This document shows positions 36,924 to 49,200 of a stretch of 64,000 nucleotides of DNA, one piece after another. A program made the translations under genes and the position numbers. The DNA comes from Rutidosis leptorrhynchoides (lineage: Eukaryota > Streptophyta > Magnoliopsida > Asterales > Asteraceae), in the NCBI RefSeq assembly GCF_046630445.1, contig NC_092338.1, positions 207,659,501-207,723,500 on the forward strand. Direction: 5' to 3'. The notes below the pieces were generated by a model that was given only the letters and a program-made list of their open reading frames with translations, was not told the DNA's origin and ran no database searches. The first letter of the stretch is position 1. The number at the start of each line of letters is the position of its first letter.

Positions 36924-37574
36924 TTGGTTAATGAAGTAGAAGTGGAGGTGATGGTTAATGAAGTAGGCACTTGGTTATTTGATATCGATTCCACAATTAA
37001 GCTGGAAAACATAGATGACAATCGGTCGGTTGGTGATGAGGGTTTGTGTAATTCACAGAATGATAGTGATGAAGAGTCTGTTACGGATCACTTAAAAGAA
37101 TTTGTGGGGGTTGACCTAAACTCCTCGTCCGAAGTCAGTAGCGAAAAAACAGAATCGAATAATGCTTTTTCCAATGTTAAGTCAGGCGAGGATGTTCCTA
37201 AAGACTTGTTTTCAGCGTCGTCTAAAAAGAAGAGCGAATGTTCCAAAGACAGAAACGTAAATGACAGTTTTGTGAATCTAGGTAATGAATTACCTAATGT
37301 TGCAGCTTCAAATTCTACCAAACCAATTAATGCTAGTTGGAGTGTATCACATCCTCCGGATTTTACGAATGATAAAGATCAGAATGTAAGTCTTTGTTCC
37401 GTACCATCAGTCAATTGTCATACCCCGTTTATTTTACTTAATCATGATCGAGTCGCTGACTTTAGTAATGATCAAAGTGATGATATTTTTGGTATTGGTG
37501 AGCTTCTCGTTTTCACCACAAAAGGTAATAAGAAATTCTTGAATCGTGATTATGAAAAATTTGGTTTCTCATGA
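36924..37574 (+). pseudogene. LINE ORF1, C-terminal part
   Basis: ORF1 proteins of plant LINEs bind RNA and form the ribonucleoprotein particle. This 216-codon frame is the remaining C-terminal part: acidic and Ser/Asn-rich (NSQNDSDEESVTD, SSSEVSSEKTESNN) with no zinc knuckle visible. The N-terminal half, with the RNA-binding domain, is lost to 5' truncation, so the ATG at 36924 is probably not the original start. Its stop overlaps the ORF2 start as ATGA (37571-37574), a layout consistent with coupled translation. Confidence 0.7.
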
Positions 37575-40500
37575 AGATTCTATCTATTAATAGTTGCGGT
37601 TCGTTGTTGTTTGATAAAAGAAAATGGATAAAAGATCTCTGTGTAACGCATAATATTGAATTCTTGGACATACAAGAATCTAAGTTGTCTCGATTACATA
37701 TGTTTCGTCTTAGATGTTTGTGGGGTAATCCAAATTTTGATTATGCTTTGAGCTTGGCCCGAGGGTTTTCAGGTGGTATCATTTCTATTTGGGACCCGGA
37801 AGTTTTTGTTAGAAGCGACATTTGGTGTGATGATAACTTTTCATTGTTAAGGGTAAGTGGCTTCGTTTTGATATGGATGTCTTTATAGTTAATGTGTATG
37901 CTCCTCAACCATCGGCGGAAAAACGTAGTCTGTGGGAAAAACTCTCCGTTTTTGTTTCTTCTCATCCGGGTGATTATATTTTTATGGGAGACTGGAATTC
38001 TGTTAGAAATTCGGATGAAAGATGTGGATCGGTGTTTTGTTCTCAAGATGCATTTTATTTTAATGAATTCATAGAGCATAATGAATTATTTGATGTCCCT
38101 TTAGGTGGTTTGAAATTCACTTGGCATAATAAGTTGGGAAGCAAGTTTAGTAAGATTGATAAATTTTTCATTATCGAAAACGTGCTTAATGCCATTCACG
38201 ACTTGAAAGGGCTTGTTCTCCCTCGTGGTTCTTCGGACCATTCTCCGCTTCTTTTATTCCAAGACAAGGTTGATTTTGGACCTACTTACTTTAAGATTTT
38301 TGATTCTTGGTTCGACCGACAGGACTTTGATGATTCGGTTCATATAGCGTGGGATTTGATTGTGGACTCCAATCTTGATATTGTGGCCAAATTCAGATTA
38401 CTAAAAAGTCAAATAAAAAGTTGGATCCATAATACTAGATCAAATGAAGCGATTGCGTAACCCTTTGGCGTATGAAAAGAATGAATTATCTAAATTTATT
38501 GATCTTGATTGTCTTCAAAAAGCTAGAGTTAATTGGGACGTGGAGGGTGACGAAAATTCTAAATTTTTTCACTCTTCTTTGAAACGCAACCGTCGAATTC
38601 AACACATTCAAGGTCTCTTAGTTGACGGAGTTTGGTTTGATGATCCGAATGATATTAAAGAGAGATTTTTCGATCACTTCAAAGCTAAATTCGATGTTCA
38701 TGAAGCTGGTTTTTCTTGTTCTGATCCACGGCCTATTCGTGTCCTCACTGAAACAGAAACTTCGACTTTAGAAGTAGACATTGATGATGAGGAAATTAAA
38801 CAAGCGGTGTGGAGTTGTGGTAGTTCTAAAGCTCCCGGGCTGGACGGTATCTCTTTTCGTTTCTTTAAACACTTTTGGGTTCTATTAAAGTTTGATTTTT
38901 GCAGGGACATTAGAGGTTTTTTCTCTTCATGTTCCATGCCTCGCGGTGCAAATTCAGCTTTATTTTCTCTTATCCCGAAAATTCATAACTCGATGTTGAT
39001 TACCGATTTTCGACCTATATCCTTTGTTGGTTGTTTTTATAAGACAGTCACCAAGATTCTTACGAATCGTCTTCAAGGTATCATCGATAAAATTATTAGT
39101 CCGGTTCAAACCGCGTTTATTGCTGGACTTCAGATTCTAGATGGCCCGCTCATGTTGAGTGAGATAATCGATTGGTACAAAAGAAAAAATAAAAAGATGC
39201 TCATGTTTAAAGTTGACTTCGAGAAGGCGTACGATTCAGTTAATTGGGAGTATCTTTTATCTATGTTATCGGTTTTGGGTTTTGACGATAAATGGTGTTC
39301 ATGGATTAAGGGGTGTCTTTTTTCAGCTCGCACGTCAGTCCTTGTTAATGGCTCCCCGACTCGTGAATTTCCTTTGAAACGGTGGTTGAGACAAGGTGAT
39401 CCTCTCAGTCATTTTCTTGTTATTATTGTCATGGAAGGCCTTCATTTAGCTTTCAATCATGCCATGGAAAGAAATATTATTCGCGAGATTAAAGTGGGGA
39501 AGGAGAACATTAATCTTTCTCATTTTATATATGCGGATGATGTAATTATTTTTTCAGATTGGAGTGCTATTGAGTTAAGACGCATTCTTCTTATCTTAGA
39601 AGTGTTTTATAAGGCCTCGGGTTTAAAGCTAAATTTCAATAAATCTCATGTCTTTGGTATCGGGGTGGACCAATCTGAGGTAGAATCATTTGCGAGTGCT
39701 ACTGGCACACGAGTTGGTACGTTTCCTACCTCTTATTTGGGTATTCCTATTGGTTCGAATATGAAAATTGTGTCAAAGTGGGATTCGTTATGTGAGAAGT
39801 TTCGGGCTAAATTATCTACATGGAAGGCGAGTCTTATTTCGGCAGGCGAAAGACTGACCCTTATTAAAAATGTTATGGGTAGTTTAGGGATTTATTGGTT
39901 TTCTTTATTTAAATGTCCCGATACTATTCTTAAACGTCTGAATCGATACGAGCTACCTTTTTTTGGGGTGGAAGTAACTTGATCAAAAAGATGTCTTGGG
40001 TCAAATGGGAGAAAGTGTTAGCTTCGTTTGACAAAGGTGGGCTGAATATTGGAAGCCTTAAAGCTTTCAATTTTGCCTTAGTATTTAAATGGTGGTGGTG
40101 GTTTTTAAAGAACCCGAACGACTTGTGGGCTAGAGTTGTTAAATTGATACATGGGCATAATTTTCATTGGAATCACAGCAGCTCGTCAGTTTGGGCATCG
40201 ATTGTTTCTGTATGTTCGAATATCATGATTAAGAAGCTGTTACCGACAGATTATTTTCGCATGTTAATAGGGGATGGCCATAGTATTCGATTTTGGCACG
40301 ACCTATGGGTTGGAAACGAACCTCTTTCGCACCATTTTAACAGAATACTTCACTTGGATTCAACCCCGAATGCATACATCTCGGATAAATGGGTCGATGG
40401 TAATTGGCTTTTCACTTGGGTTAGAGATTATTTAGGTGGTAGAAATGAGGATCTTATTAATAGTCTTTTCGGGATTATTGGTAAACCTGTGTTGTGCGAT

Positions 40501-41094
40501 CTCCCGGATTCTTGGACATGCTCTTTGAATAATGATGGCGGTTATACAGTTAAAAAAGCTAGAGAGCTTATTGATCACTTGCTTCTTCCGACCTCGCAAG
40601 TTAAGACTCTTTGGTACATGTTTATGCCTAGAAAAGTTAATATTTTCTTATGGCGTTTTCGTTTAGATTCTCTTCCTGTTCGTTGGAACCTATCCGCGAA
40701 GGGGATCAATGTCTCTTCTATTGTTTGTCCGTCTTTTAATAATGGGGTGGAGTATAGAGATCATTTGTTTTTCGAGTGTGATGTGGCTCGGGATTTATGA
40801 CATAAAATTCGTATCTGGCTTGATTGCGATATGCCTCAAATGTCATCTTGGGATTCCTTTTTTACCTGGTTAGAAGGTATTCGTTTTCGCCCGTTGTCAA
40901 AAGATCGGATCATCGCGGTTGTGGTGACGTCTTTATGGGCTTTATGGCGGTTCATGAACGGTGTTGTTTTCTTTGATTCTTTTTGTAACAAAAGTAGTTT
41001 ATTTGATTTCATTAGATTAATTACTTTTCGTTGGATTAAACATAGAGGTCATTTAATTTCAAACTGGAACTCATGGCTGTCTATGCCTTTGTAA
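37571..41094 (+). pseudogene. LINE ORF2: endonuclease, reverse transcriptase, zinc-binding tail
   Basis: ORF2 nicks target DNA and primes reverse transcription there. It starts MKILSINSCG. The APE-type endonuclease spans about 37571-38260, with DIQESKL, MGDWNSV (about 37985) and the catalytic SDHSP (about 38240). Reverse transcriptase follows at about 38800-39700, with SSKAPGLDGI, FRPISFVGC, VDFEKAYDSVNW, RQGDPLS and the catalytic YADDVIIF (39526-39550). The C-terminus (about 40450-41094) is the zf-RVT region, with FLWRFRLDSLP, HLFFEC and WALWRFMNGVVF. Frame changes lie near 37850-37888, 38440-38460 and 39960-39980, and an in-frame TGA ends a frame at 40798-40800. All motifs outside these points are well kept, so the decay is recent. 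Confidence 0.9.
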
Positions 41095-41178
41095 TTTTTC
41101 CTTAACGTCTTGTTAGGGATCGTTTTATTTATTTATAATCATTCTTTGTCCGTTAAAAAAAATACGTGTTGGGTTAAT

Positions 41179-41530
41179 TGTTCTTTATTACAATTTGGCG
41201 GTATTAGTTTTGATGTGTTACTTTTATTTAATTAATTAATAATTAATAGCTAGGTGGATTAATTAGTTTAGTGATGTACGTTTTTAGTTTCAAAAAGTAT
41301 TTGGATGGACCGATCGACTATGATTTACCACGTGATGTACCGATTATGGGGTGTTATATGGTTGTACGTGTGTGTGACTTGGTAGTTTTTCTATTTATTT
41401 GTTAGATATATATTGTAAAGTTTATTATAAATGAAATGGAAGCTGTAAAGTATTTATTTATTTATTTTTTGGCTGTAATCCGTGATTCATATTCCTCACT
41501 TGTTACTTCAATCAATTTATTAAATGTTTG
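41179..41530. other. Unassigned spacer
   Basis: AT-rich sequence between the LINE target duplication and the Tat-like LTR. No feature that I can support. Confidence 0.4.
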
Positions 41531-41767
41531 TGAGTGATAAGAGCCTCTGTCCCAACAACACAAATGATCATATACATAGCATTGTATATGTATATTTTAT
41601 TTATTAAAGACTGAAAACAGAAGTTGCGCAAAGTGTATTCAAAAGGATAAGATTATCCGCTGAAAATTAAGTCTGCGGATTATAGCGCGTTAATAAAAGA
41701 CTGCGGGTCACTTCGCTAAGTTTCTGCGGATAGTTAAACAATCCGCACACCGCGAATATTTTGAATC

Positions 41768-41779
41768 CTATAAATAGAG
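41768..41779 (+). promoter_or_regulatory. LTR TATA box
   Basis: CTATAAATAGAG is a near-consensus plant TATA box inside the Tat-like LTR, about 280 bp before the LTR end, fitting U3 promoter placement. Confidence 0.65.
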
Positions 41780-42051
41780 AACTTGGCCTCTCATTTATGG
41801 GTTGTTGATTTTCTGCCATTTGCCTAGACCTTTGTAATTTTCACTTGTGACTTTGCCCAAGGAACTTTTACATTGTGTTAAGGTGAATCATGCTAATTAA
41901 CAATCAAGACCGGGTCGGGGTGGTTGATCACTTGATTGAAAAGTAAAAGACGATCATTAGGGCCCAAAATAATCATCAAACATCCCATCCTCTATCTTTA
42001 TCATTGCACTGAATTCTTAATTAAGTAACTTCTTAATTTAGGATTGATCAA

Positions 42052-42069
42052 TTGGCGCCATTCGTGGGA
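42052..42069 (+). other. Primer binding site of the Tat-like element
   Basis: TTGGCGCCATTCGTGGGA lies one base after the LTR end (GATTGATCA). TGGCGCC at this position is typical of Tat/Athila lineages. Confidence 0.6.
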
Positions 42070-42208
42070 CTCGTTTCGAAATTAAACTCGGAATTTTTTA
42101 TTTTGTGCTATCAAACAATCAATTGGATTTTTTTAATTCTAATCGTGTAATTGTTGTGATGATTTACAGGAAGTCGCTAAGGTATACTAGTTGATTTGAT
42201 CGTCGGAT

Positions 42209-43035
42209 ATGGTAGCTAATGCGAAGCAAGTAGGCAGTTCTGTGAATGCTGATGTGCTGATTAATGATTCGCAAAAGGCCTTGCCGAATAATATGCAGGC
42301 AAATGTTATTACTACCGCGAATAGTTCGGTCCAAGAATCGCTCGCTAAAGTGTCTAATGGCAATACCGCTAACACTGATCTGCAACTAAAGGTTGTTGCT
42401 GAAAAAATGGTTGCGCGCAGAAATTTACAGCAGAACCGTGAAGAAACTATTGCTGAAGGCAAGCGATTAAGAATTTTGGCTAGAAAAACAAGCTTGAAAG
42501 AAGACAAAGTTCTTGGTACTGCTATTGAACAAGCTAGGAAAGATGGTCGCGAATCTCGAATACCGCGAACTTACTTATGGCCATTGAATGATTCCGGATC
42601 ACAGGTTGATCGCTTAGTTGTTGAACAACCCGATAGTGATAGTGATGATGCAGCGGGCGGGACGTGTTGTTTTAAACTCTGTTTATAATTCAAAGTCTGC
42701 GAAAGCGCCAAAAGAAAAAAGTGAATTTTCTGATGATTCAGATAGTGCGGAAGAATTTGTAAAAATTCCGCATATTAAGCGCAGGCGGCCACCAACACCC
42801 TTTCCTCGCCATGGGGATGTGGGTGAGACCTCTGATGCTGCGCGCAGAGAAAATGCTCAAAATTTCTTAGCGGATGCTTTTAAAAGCATTGCGCCTAAAT
42901 CAATGCAACACAAGTTTGAGCAACCGAATTTCTTACAAGATATGATAGCTAAATTTTAAATACTGATATTCACACAAAAAAGGCAACTGAGATTACCACG
43001 GCTGCAGACAAGTTTGTCCAGAAAATACAAAACTA
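42209..43035 (+). pseudogene. Gag-like N-terminal region of the Tat-like element
   Basis: The frame starts MVANAKQVGSSVNAD about 140 bases after the primer site. It is rich in Lys, Arg and Gln (EKMVARRNLQQNREET) and Asp/Ser (QPDSDSDDA), with a later SDDSDSAEEF and RRRPPTPFPRHGDV segment, consistent with the unstructured N-terminal part of a Tat/Ogre-type Gag before the capsid domain. It is broken and ends without a polymerase. No close family name can be given. Confidence 0.5.
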
Positions 43036-43431
43036 GCTAAGAAAAAAACATAACATCAAACAACACACGAACATTAAAGCGCCCATATCATGCTCCTCCA
43101 TTCTTGCCCACCAAGTAAGAGCTTTTCTTGGTTTTCAAGATTGGTTTAATTAATTAATTTTCAACTAGATTACAGTTTACCTGCTTCCCTCCGCGAGACA
43201 ACCAAGAAAATTTCAAGTAGATATAGAATCAATAGAATTTAAAGTGCCAATATCGGGAGCCAAACCGATTGAATCACCGTGAGGAGCTACACCGTTGGTT
43301 TAAAAAAACAAGTTTTGGATAACATCCTAATAATTAGATCATCTACATCATCCAAAAGAATAAATGACTCAACACGACCCTTCATCTTCTTATTCTTTTC
43401 TTATTCTTAACCGCTTCTTTAACACCCCGAT
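43036..43431 (-). mobile_element. Left flank of the copia-type relic into which G2 inserted
   Basis: The sequence is continuous in origin with 53133-53425 across the G2 insertion. No strong domain is visible. A minus-strand AG|GTAAAC at about 43190 looks like a splice donor, but there is no other support for a gene. Confidence 0.35.
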
Positions 43432-43436
43432 CAAAT

Positions 43437-45814
43437 TGTAACATCCCGCCTTTTTCCGTTTATTTTTCCTTTATACTATTTCAAACTCCGTTATATGTTT
43501 ATAACATCTCCCGTTAATACGCGTTTCAAAATATCTTGTGTAGGTAATTTAACGCACCCGATTCAAAGTTGAGGGACTAGTTTTGCCAAGAGGCCAAAGA
43601 TTTGACTAGCTCAACTAGTCAAACCTTCAACCTCATCCACTCATCATTTTCTCATTTTCTTTTCTCTTTTCTTCTCCTACTTTCACATTTTCTTTCAATT
43701 CACCACATCAAGGAATCATCATCCATTTAATTTCTAGCAAGCTTCAATTCAAACAAAATACATATTTGGAATCCTTGCAACATCCTCTTCGATTCCATAC
43801 CGATTTCATCAATTTTGGGTAACTTTCTAAAATCACAAATTTTATGTGTTCTTGAGATTTTTGAGTTAAAAGGTTGTTGATTAGTGTCTATGGCTCAAGT
43901 CTAGTATGATTATGTGATTTGTATGCTTGTTCTTGTTATTTTGATGTAACTAGTTCATATTGAAAGATAACATGCTTAACCTTGAGATTTGAGTGTTTAT
44001 ATGTTGTTAGATGCTAAGACTTCATGTTTTAATTATGCTCCTAGTGTTACTAGCTTTATTTTGATGTAAAGTTTGATTAAGGAAACCTCCTAAACTTGAT
44101 TATGAAATTTGGTGAATTTTGTTTAGGGTTTGATGAAGTTGAAATGAATCTTAGATGCATTGAATGATTGCCATGTTGTTTTGTTTGCGTTTAGTTGTAT
44201 TGTATGCTTGATTATCTTCAAAACGGCGTATTACACATGTGCATTAATTTCCCGAATCATAATATGGCATTTATGAACTTGGAGTAATAAATGATGAGCA
44301 TTAATGGTGATTTTGATATGAGTTTGTTTGGTTTTGATTGAGTAAATGCGTTTAGTTATTCTCCTTGTCAAATTACCTTTCTAATGATATATGATATGCG
44401 TTTTAAGTGTTTTCGGTGCATGAGATGTGTTAAATTGTATTTTGGTTCGTGACTTGGACCATTTTTCTGCAAACTGCATGTTTCCCAGGTATTGCGCGCC
44501 GCGCATATACCCGCGCGCCGCACAGAATTAGAAATCCCAGATGTTTGCCTTCGTGGTTAAGTTCTGACCAGGATTTACACTTGGGTGCGCGCCGCGCAAC
44601 CCATAGCGCGCCGCGCATACTGCCCAGCTCATTTTGTCTTTGTTTTTCATGTCACAAAAATGTTTCCCGCTTTACTATAACCCCGTTTACCATGAAACTT
44701 GACTATTATGCTCGTATATGACTTCTCATCATGAGAAAATTGTCGGACACCCGACCCGACCCCGTTGACTTTGACTTTGACCAAGTTTGACTTTTAGTCA
44801 AACTTAACCAAACGATTATACAATCGTTCTAACATGCTTAACTACTTGTGTCGTGCATGAAACTTGACAAATTGATCCACGTGCTATATTAATCGAGTCG
44901 TAACGAGCCATAGGACTAATTGAACACCTTTGACCCTTCGTGACTATCGTTATTGATACAACCTATTTGTTTAGGTCAAGACTAGCATTGTTTCTTGCAC
45001 GTTTACTTGTCGGAGTACTTTTTGGTTCGTGCATACAAGGTGAGATCATAGTCCCACTTTTACTCTTTTAAACTTACTTTTGGGATGAGAAAACATAAAC
45101 GATTCTTTTGAACTAAGTGAACACAAGAACGGGAAAACAAACATTCTACATACGAGTTTAGAACGAAAATCCTCAATCCGATTATCATTAGTTACATCAG
45201 ATGGTGTAAGCGAGAACTTATGTTATATGGCCATATGGGTTGACAACCCTCATCTTTGACGGTTCGCTACCGTCTACGGATGAAATATATTTTCGGGAAA
45301 CAGTGTTGTTCTAGCACTAATTTATGGGGTATTCAACGGACGGAATGTTAAGCTTTGATAATTGGGTGCTCGTGAATATTAACTTTTAGAATGTACTATG
45401 ACTTTATCAATATTGCAACTCTTGTGGTTCAGCTTGCTTTTACTCATTTACTTATTTAAACCTATGATTTCACCAACGTTTTCGTTGACAGATTCTCTAT
45501 GTTTTTCTCAGGTCCTTGAACTTAGGTGATACATGCTTCCGCACATACTTTTTGATACTTGCATTGGATGTCGAGTATACTTGCATACGTGGAGCGTCTT
45601 TTTGGCTATTTTAAACTATGTCGCACGTGTTTCATATGAACAATAACTTTTGTTATGTACTTGTCTTGGGAATTACTTTTGTAAACATTGAAACATCCTT
45701 TATGAAATGTATGCGACATATTTTCGGTCAAACTTTGTTATAAATACTTATAACCAGGTAATGGGACCATACGTAGACGACGCCGTCACTTGACGATTTG
45801 TCGGGGTCGCTACA
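43437..45814 (+). repeat. G2 5' LTR
   Basis: It runs TGTAACATCC to GGGTCGCTACA. It has four TTGAC motifs (about 44764-44795) and four GCGCGCC-type motifs (44493-44617). The 90-codon plus-strand and 62-codon minus-strand frames around these motifs are not genes. Confidence 0.95.
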
Positions 45815-45816
45815 AG

Positions 45817-45828
45817 TGGTATCAGAGC
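45817..45828 (+). other. G2 primer binding site (tRNA-iMet type)
   Basis: TGGTATCAGAGC lies two bases after the 5' LTR, identical to G1. Confidence 0.93.
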
Positions 45829-46238
45829 CTTGGTTGTAGGGATTTAGAGTCCATTAGTGTCAACCCCGAGTCATAGGGTACATTGGTGAGTCTAGACTAC
45901 AACCGGCATATAGACTTGACATAGGAATTACTTGACAAATTGTGCATTTATACTCTAACTCTTCTACTCATATCTACTCTTATTCTATCTAAATCTTGCG
46001 TTATATAATTTAATTGACACGCCACCTTGACTATATGATGTAATGTCGAATGCACATATGAATTAGGGTAATATAATTCCCGGAAATTATATTACGGTGA
46101 CTCATATGAACATACCGACATTATGACATAAAGAATTTAAGGCGGGTCAAGGATAATTTTCTCTCTATCTTTATTCCATATCACGGTTAGTATTATTTAG
46201 AATACTAACCAACGGTATTCTTTTGTTTTGAAGGAACA

Positions 46239-49200
46239 ATGGCTCCTCGTCGTGTACGCCGCAATGAAACTCCCGAACAAGCTCTCGAACGGATGATAGC
46301 TACCGCCGTAGATGCGGCCATGGCCGGTCACTCTTCCAACAACAATAACAATAACAACAACCACAACAACAACAACAACAATGGGGCCGGTAACTCAAAC
46401 GAGGGATGCTCCTATAAAGCTTTCATGGGGTGCAAACCTCACACTTTCGATGGGACCGGGGGACCGGTCGTGCTCACCCGATGGTTTGAGCAAACGGAAG
46501 CCGTCTTTAGCATAAGCGGTTGTCGGGATCAAGACAAGGTCAAATACTCCACCCACACTTTCTCTGGTGTTGCTCTCACTTGGTGGAACACCTACGTTCA
46601 ATCGGTGGGAACCGATGAAGCTCATGCCCTTTCTTGGGCCGATTTGAAGGAAAAGATGATTGTTGAATATTTTCCGCGCGAAGAAACCCGCAAGCTTGAG
46701 CAAGAGCTAAGAGCTTTGAAGGCGGTCGGAAACGACCTCAAGGCTTACAATCTACGCTTCGCCGAACTATCTTTGATGTGTCCTAATCTTGTTAACCCCG
46801 AATCTCAAAGGATTGAGCGCTACATGCTCGGTCTTCCAAAAAGCATCAAACAAGGGGTGATGTCATCCAAACCCACTACTCATCAAGCCGCTATGAACAT
46901 GGCTCGCCAACTAATTGAAACGGTTGACGAAATCGTAGTGCCGGCTCCTAAGGCCGAGGACAAGTCGGGTGGCAACAAAAGGAAATGGGAAGCCACTCCA
47001 TCAACCAACTACAACAACAACACCTTCACCAAAAAGCCTTTCAACAACGACGGCAAGATGGGTTATGTCGGAAACTTACCTTTTTGCAACAAATGCCACA
47101 AGCATCATCACGGCGAATGTAACAAGCTAGTTTGTCACCGTTGCCAAGGTGTTGGTCATAGGGCCAACAATTGCACAAGCGCCTCCCCCGTTGCTCGAAA
47201 GGGGCCCAATCCTCCAAGGACGGTCACTTGTTATGAATGTGGCCAAACGGGCCATTATAAGAACGAATGCCCGAAGAAGAAAGCCAACCCCAACAACCGA
47301 GGCCGAGCCTTTAACATCAACACCGAGGAAGCCCGAGATGACAATGAACTAGTCACGGGTACGTTTCTTCTCAACAACTCTTATGTTACTTGCTTATTCG
47401 ATTTGGGTGCCGATAAATGTTTTGTGTCTAAGACTTTGGCTCCTACCCTTTGCACTCCACCACACCCTTTAGATACTACTTATTCCATCGAAGTGGCCGA
47501 CGGAAAACTCTTAAGTTCCGACACATATTACCGGGGGTGTACTTTGAACATTTTGGGTAAGGAATTTGAAATTGACTTGATACCCATGGAATTAGGGAGT
47601 TTTGATGTAATAATCGGTATGAATTGGATGGTCAAAAATAAATCTCACATTCTTTGCGATCTTCACGCAATCCGAATTCCTATCGAGAATGGTGAACCAT
47701 TGATTGTCTATGGCGACAAAAATTGCACCGGACTCAATCTCGTTTCGTGCCTTAAAGTTCGAAAGCTACTTCGCAAGGGTTGTTTCGCGATTCTTGCTCA
47801 CGTTAAGAAAGTCGAGGCCGACGAAAAGCGCATCGAAGATGTGCCAATTGTTAGTGACTTTTCCGATGTATTTCCCGACGAATTACCGGGTCTTCCACCT
47901 CATCGACCGGTTGAATTTCAAATCGATCTTATTCCAGGAGCCGCACCCGTAGCGCGTGCACCGTATAGACTCGCTCCATCCGAATTACAAGAATTACAAA
48001 GTCAAATCCAAGAGTTACTTGACCGTGGTTTCATTCAACCTAGCCATTAACCATGGGGCGCTCCGATTTTGTTCGTCAAGAAGAAAGACGGATCCCTACG
48101 AATGTGCATTGATTATCGTGAACTAAACAAATTGACGGTTAAGAACCAATATCCTCTTCCTCGCATCGATGATCTTTTTGATCAACTACAAGGTTCTCGT
48201 GTATATTCAAAAATCGATCTCCGTTCGGGTTATCATCAACTAAGGGTTAAGGGGGAAGATGTCTCCAAAACTGCCTTCCGGACTCGTTATGGTAGTTATG
48301 AGTTCCTTGTCATGCCTTTCGGTCTCACTAACGCACCGGCGGTGTTCATGGATCTCATGAACCGCGTGTGCAAACCTTACCTCGACAAATTCGTTATCGT
48401 GTTCATCGATGATATTTTGACCTATTCTAAAAACGAAGAGGAACACAAAGAACATCTCCGACTCGTGCTCGAGCTCTTGAGAAAAGAGCAACTATATGCC
48501 AAGTTCTCCAAGTGTGAATTTTGGTTAAAGGAAGTTCAATTTCTTGGTCATGTTGTAAGTGATCAAGGCATTAAAGTCGATCCCGCAAAAATCGAAGCCA
48601 TTAGTAAATGGGAGACTCCTACTACTCCTACTCAAATTCGTCAATTCTTAGGTCTCGCCGGATACTATCGTAAATTCATCAAGGATTTCTCCTTAATCGC
48701 TCGCCCTCTAACCGCGTTAACTTACAAGGAATGAAAATTCGTTTGGACATCCGAACAAGAAATCGCTTTCCAAATCTTGAAAACTAAGCTAACCACCGCT
48801 CCTATCTTGTCACTTCCCGAAGGCAATGATGATTTTGTTGTATATTGTGATGCCTCGAAAAACGGTTATGGGTGTGTACTAATGCAACGAAAGAAAGTCA
48901 TTGCTTATGCCTCTCGACAACTTAAAGTCCACGAACGAAACTACACGACACATGATCTTGAACTCGGTGCCGTCATCTTTGCACTTAAGTTATGGAGACA
49001 TCATCTTCTTAGTACCAAAAGTACTATCTTTACCGATCACAAAAGTCTCCAACACATCTTCGATCAAAAGCAACTAAACATGAGACAACGAAGGTGGATT
49101 GAAACCTTGAACGATTATAATTGCGAGCTTCGTTACCACCCCGGGAAGGCAAATGTAGTGGCCGATGCCTTAAGTCGAAAGGAAAGAACGGTACCTCTTC

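Larger units (their letters stand above)
36913..41166 (+). mobile_element. Large LINE (L1-type), 5'-truncated, with target duplication
   Basis: TGTTGGGTTAAT occurs at 36901-36912 and 41167-41178, preceded on both sides by AC plus one base, so the duplication may be 15 bp with one mismatch. The element carries the last part of ORF1, nearly all of ORF2 (endonuclease, reverse transcriptase, zinc-binding C-terminus), a short 3' UTR and an eight-A tail at 41155-41162. ORF2 has three frame changes and one in-frame stop, so it is inactive but not old. Confidence 0.9.
41531..43035 (+). mobile_element. Tat-like Ty3 element fragment (LTR, primer site, gag start)
   Basis: A short LTR (about 41531-42050) with a clear TATA box is followed directly by TTGGCGCCATTCGTGGGA, the style of primer site used by the Tat/Athila branch of plant Ty3 elements. 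A gag-like coding region begins at 42209. No protease or polymerase follows, so only the left end of the element is present. It is broken. The LTR start is approximate. Confidence 0.6.

Noticed and set aside
44430-44721. 90-codon and 62-codon frames in the G2 LTRs (also at 51743-52034)
   Set aside because: They come from the GC-rich motif patch of the LTR and have no protein features.
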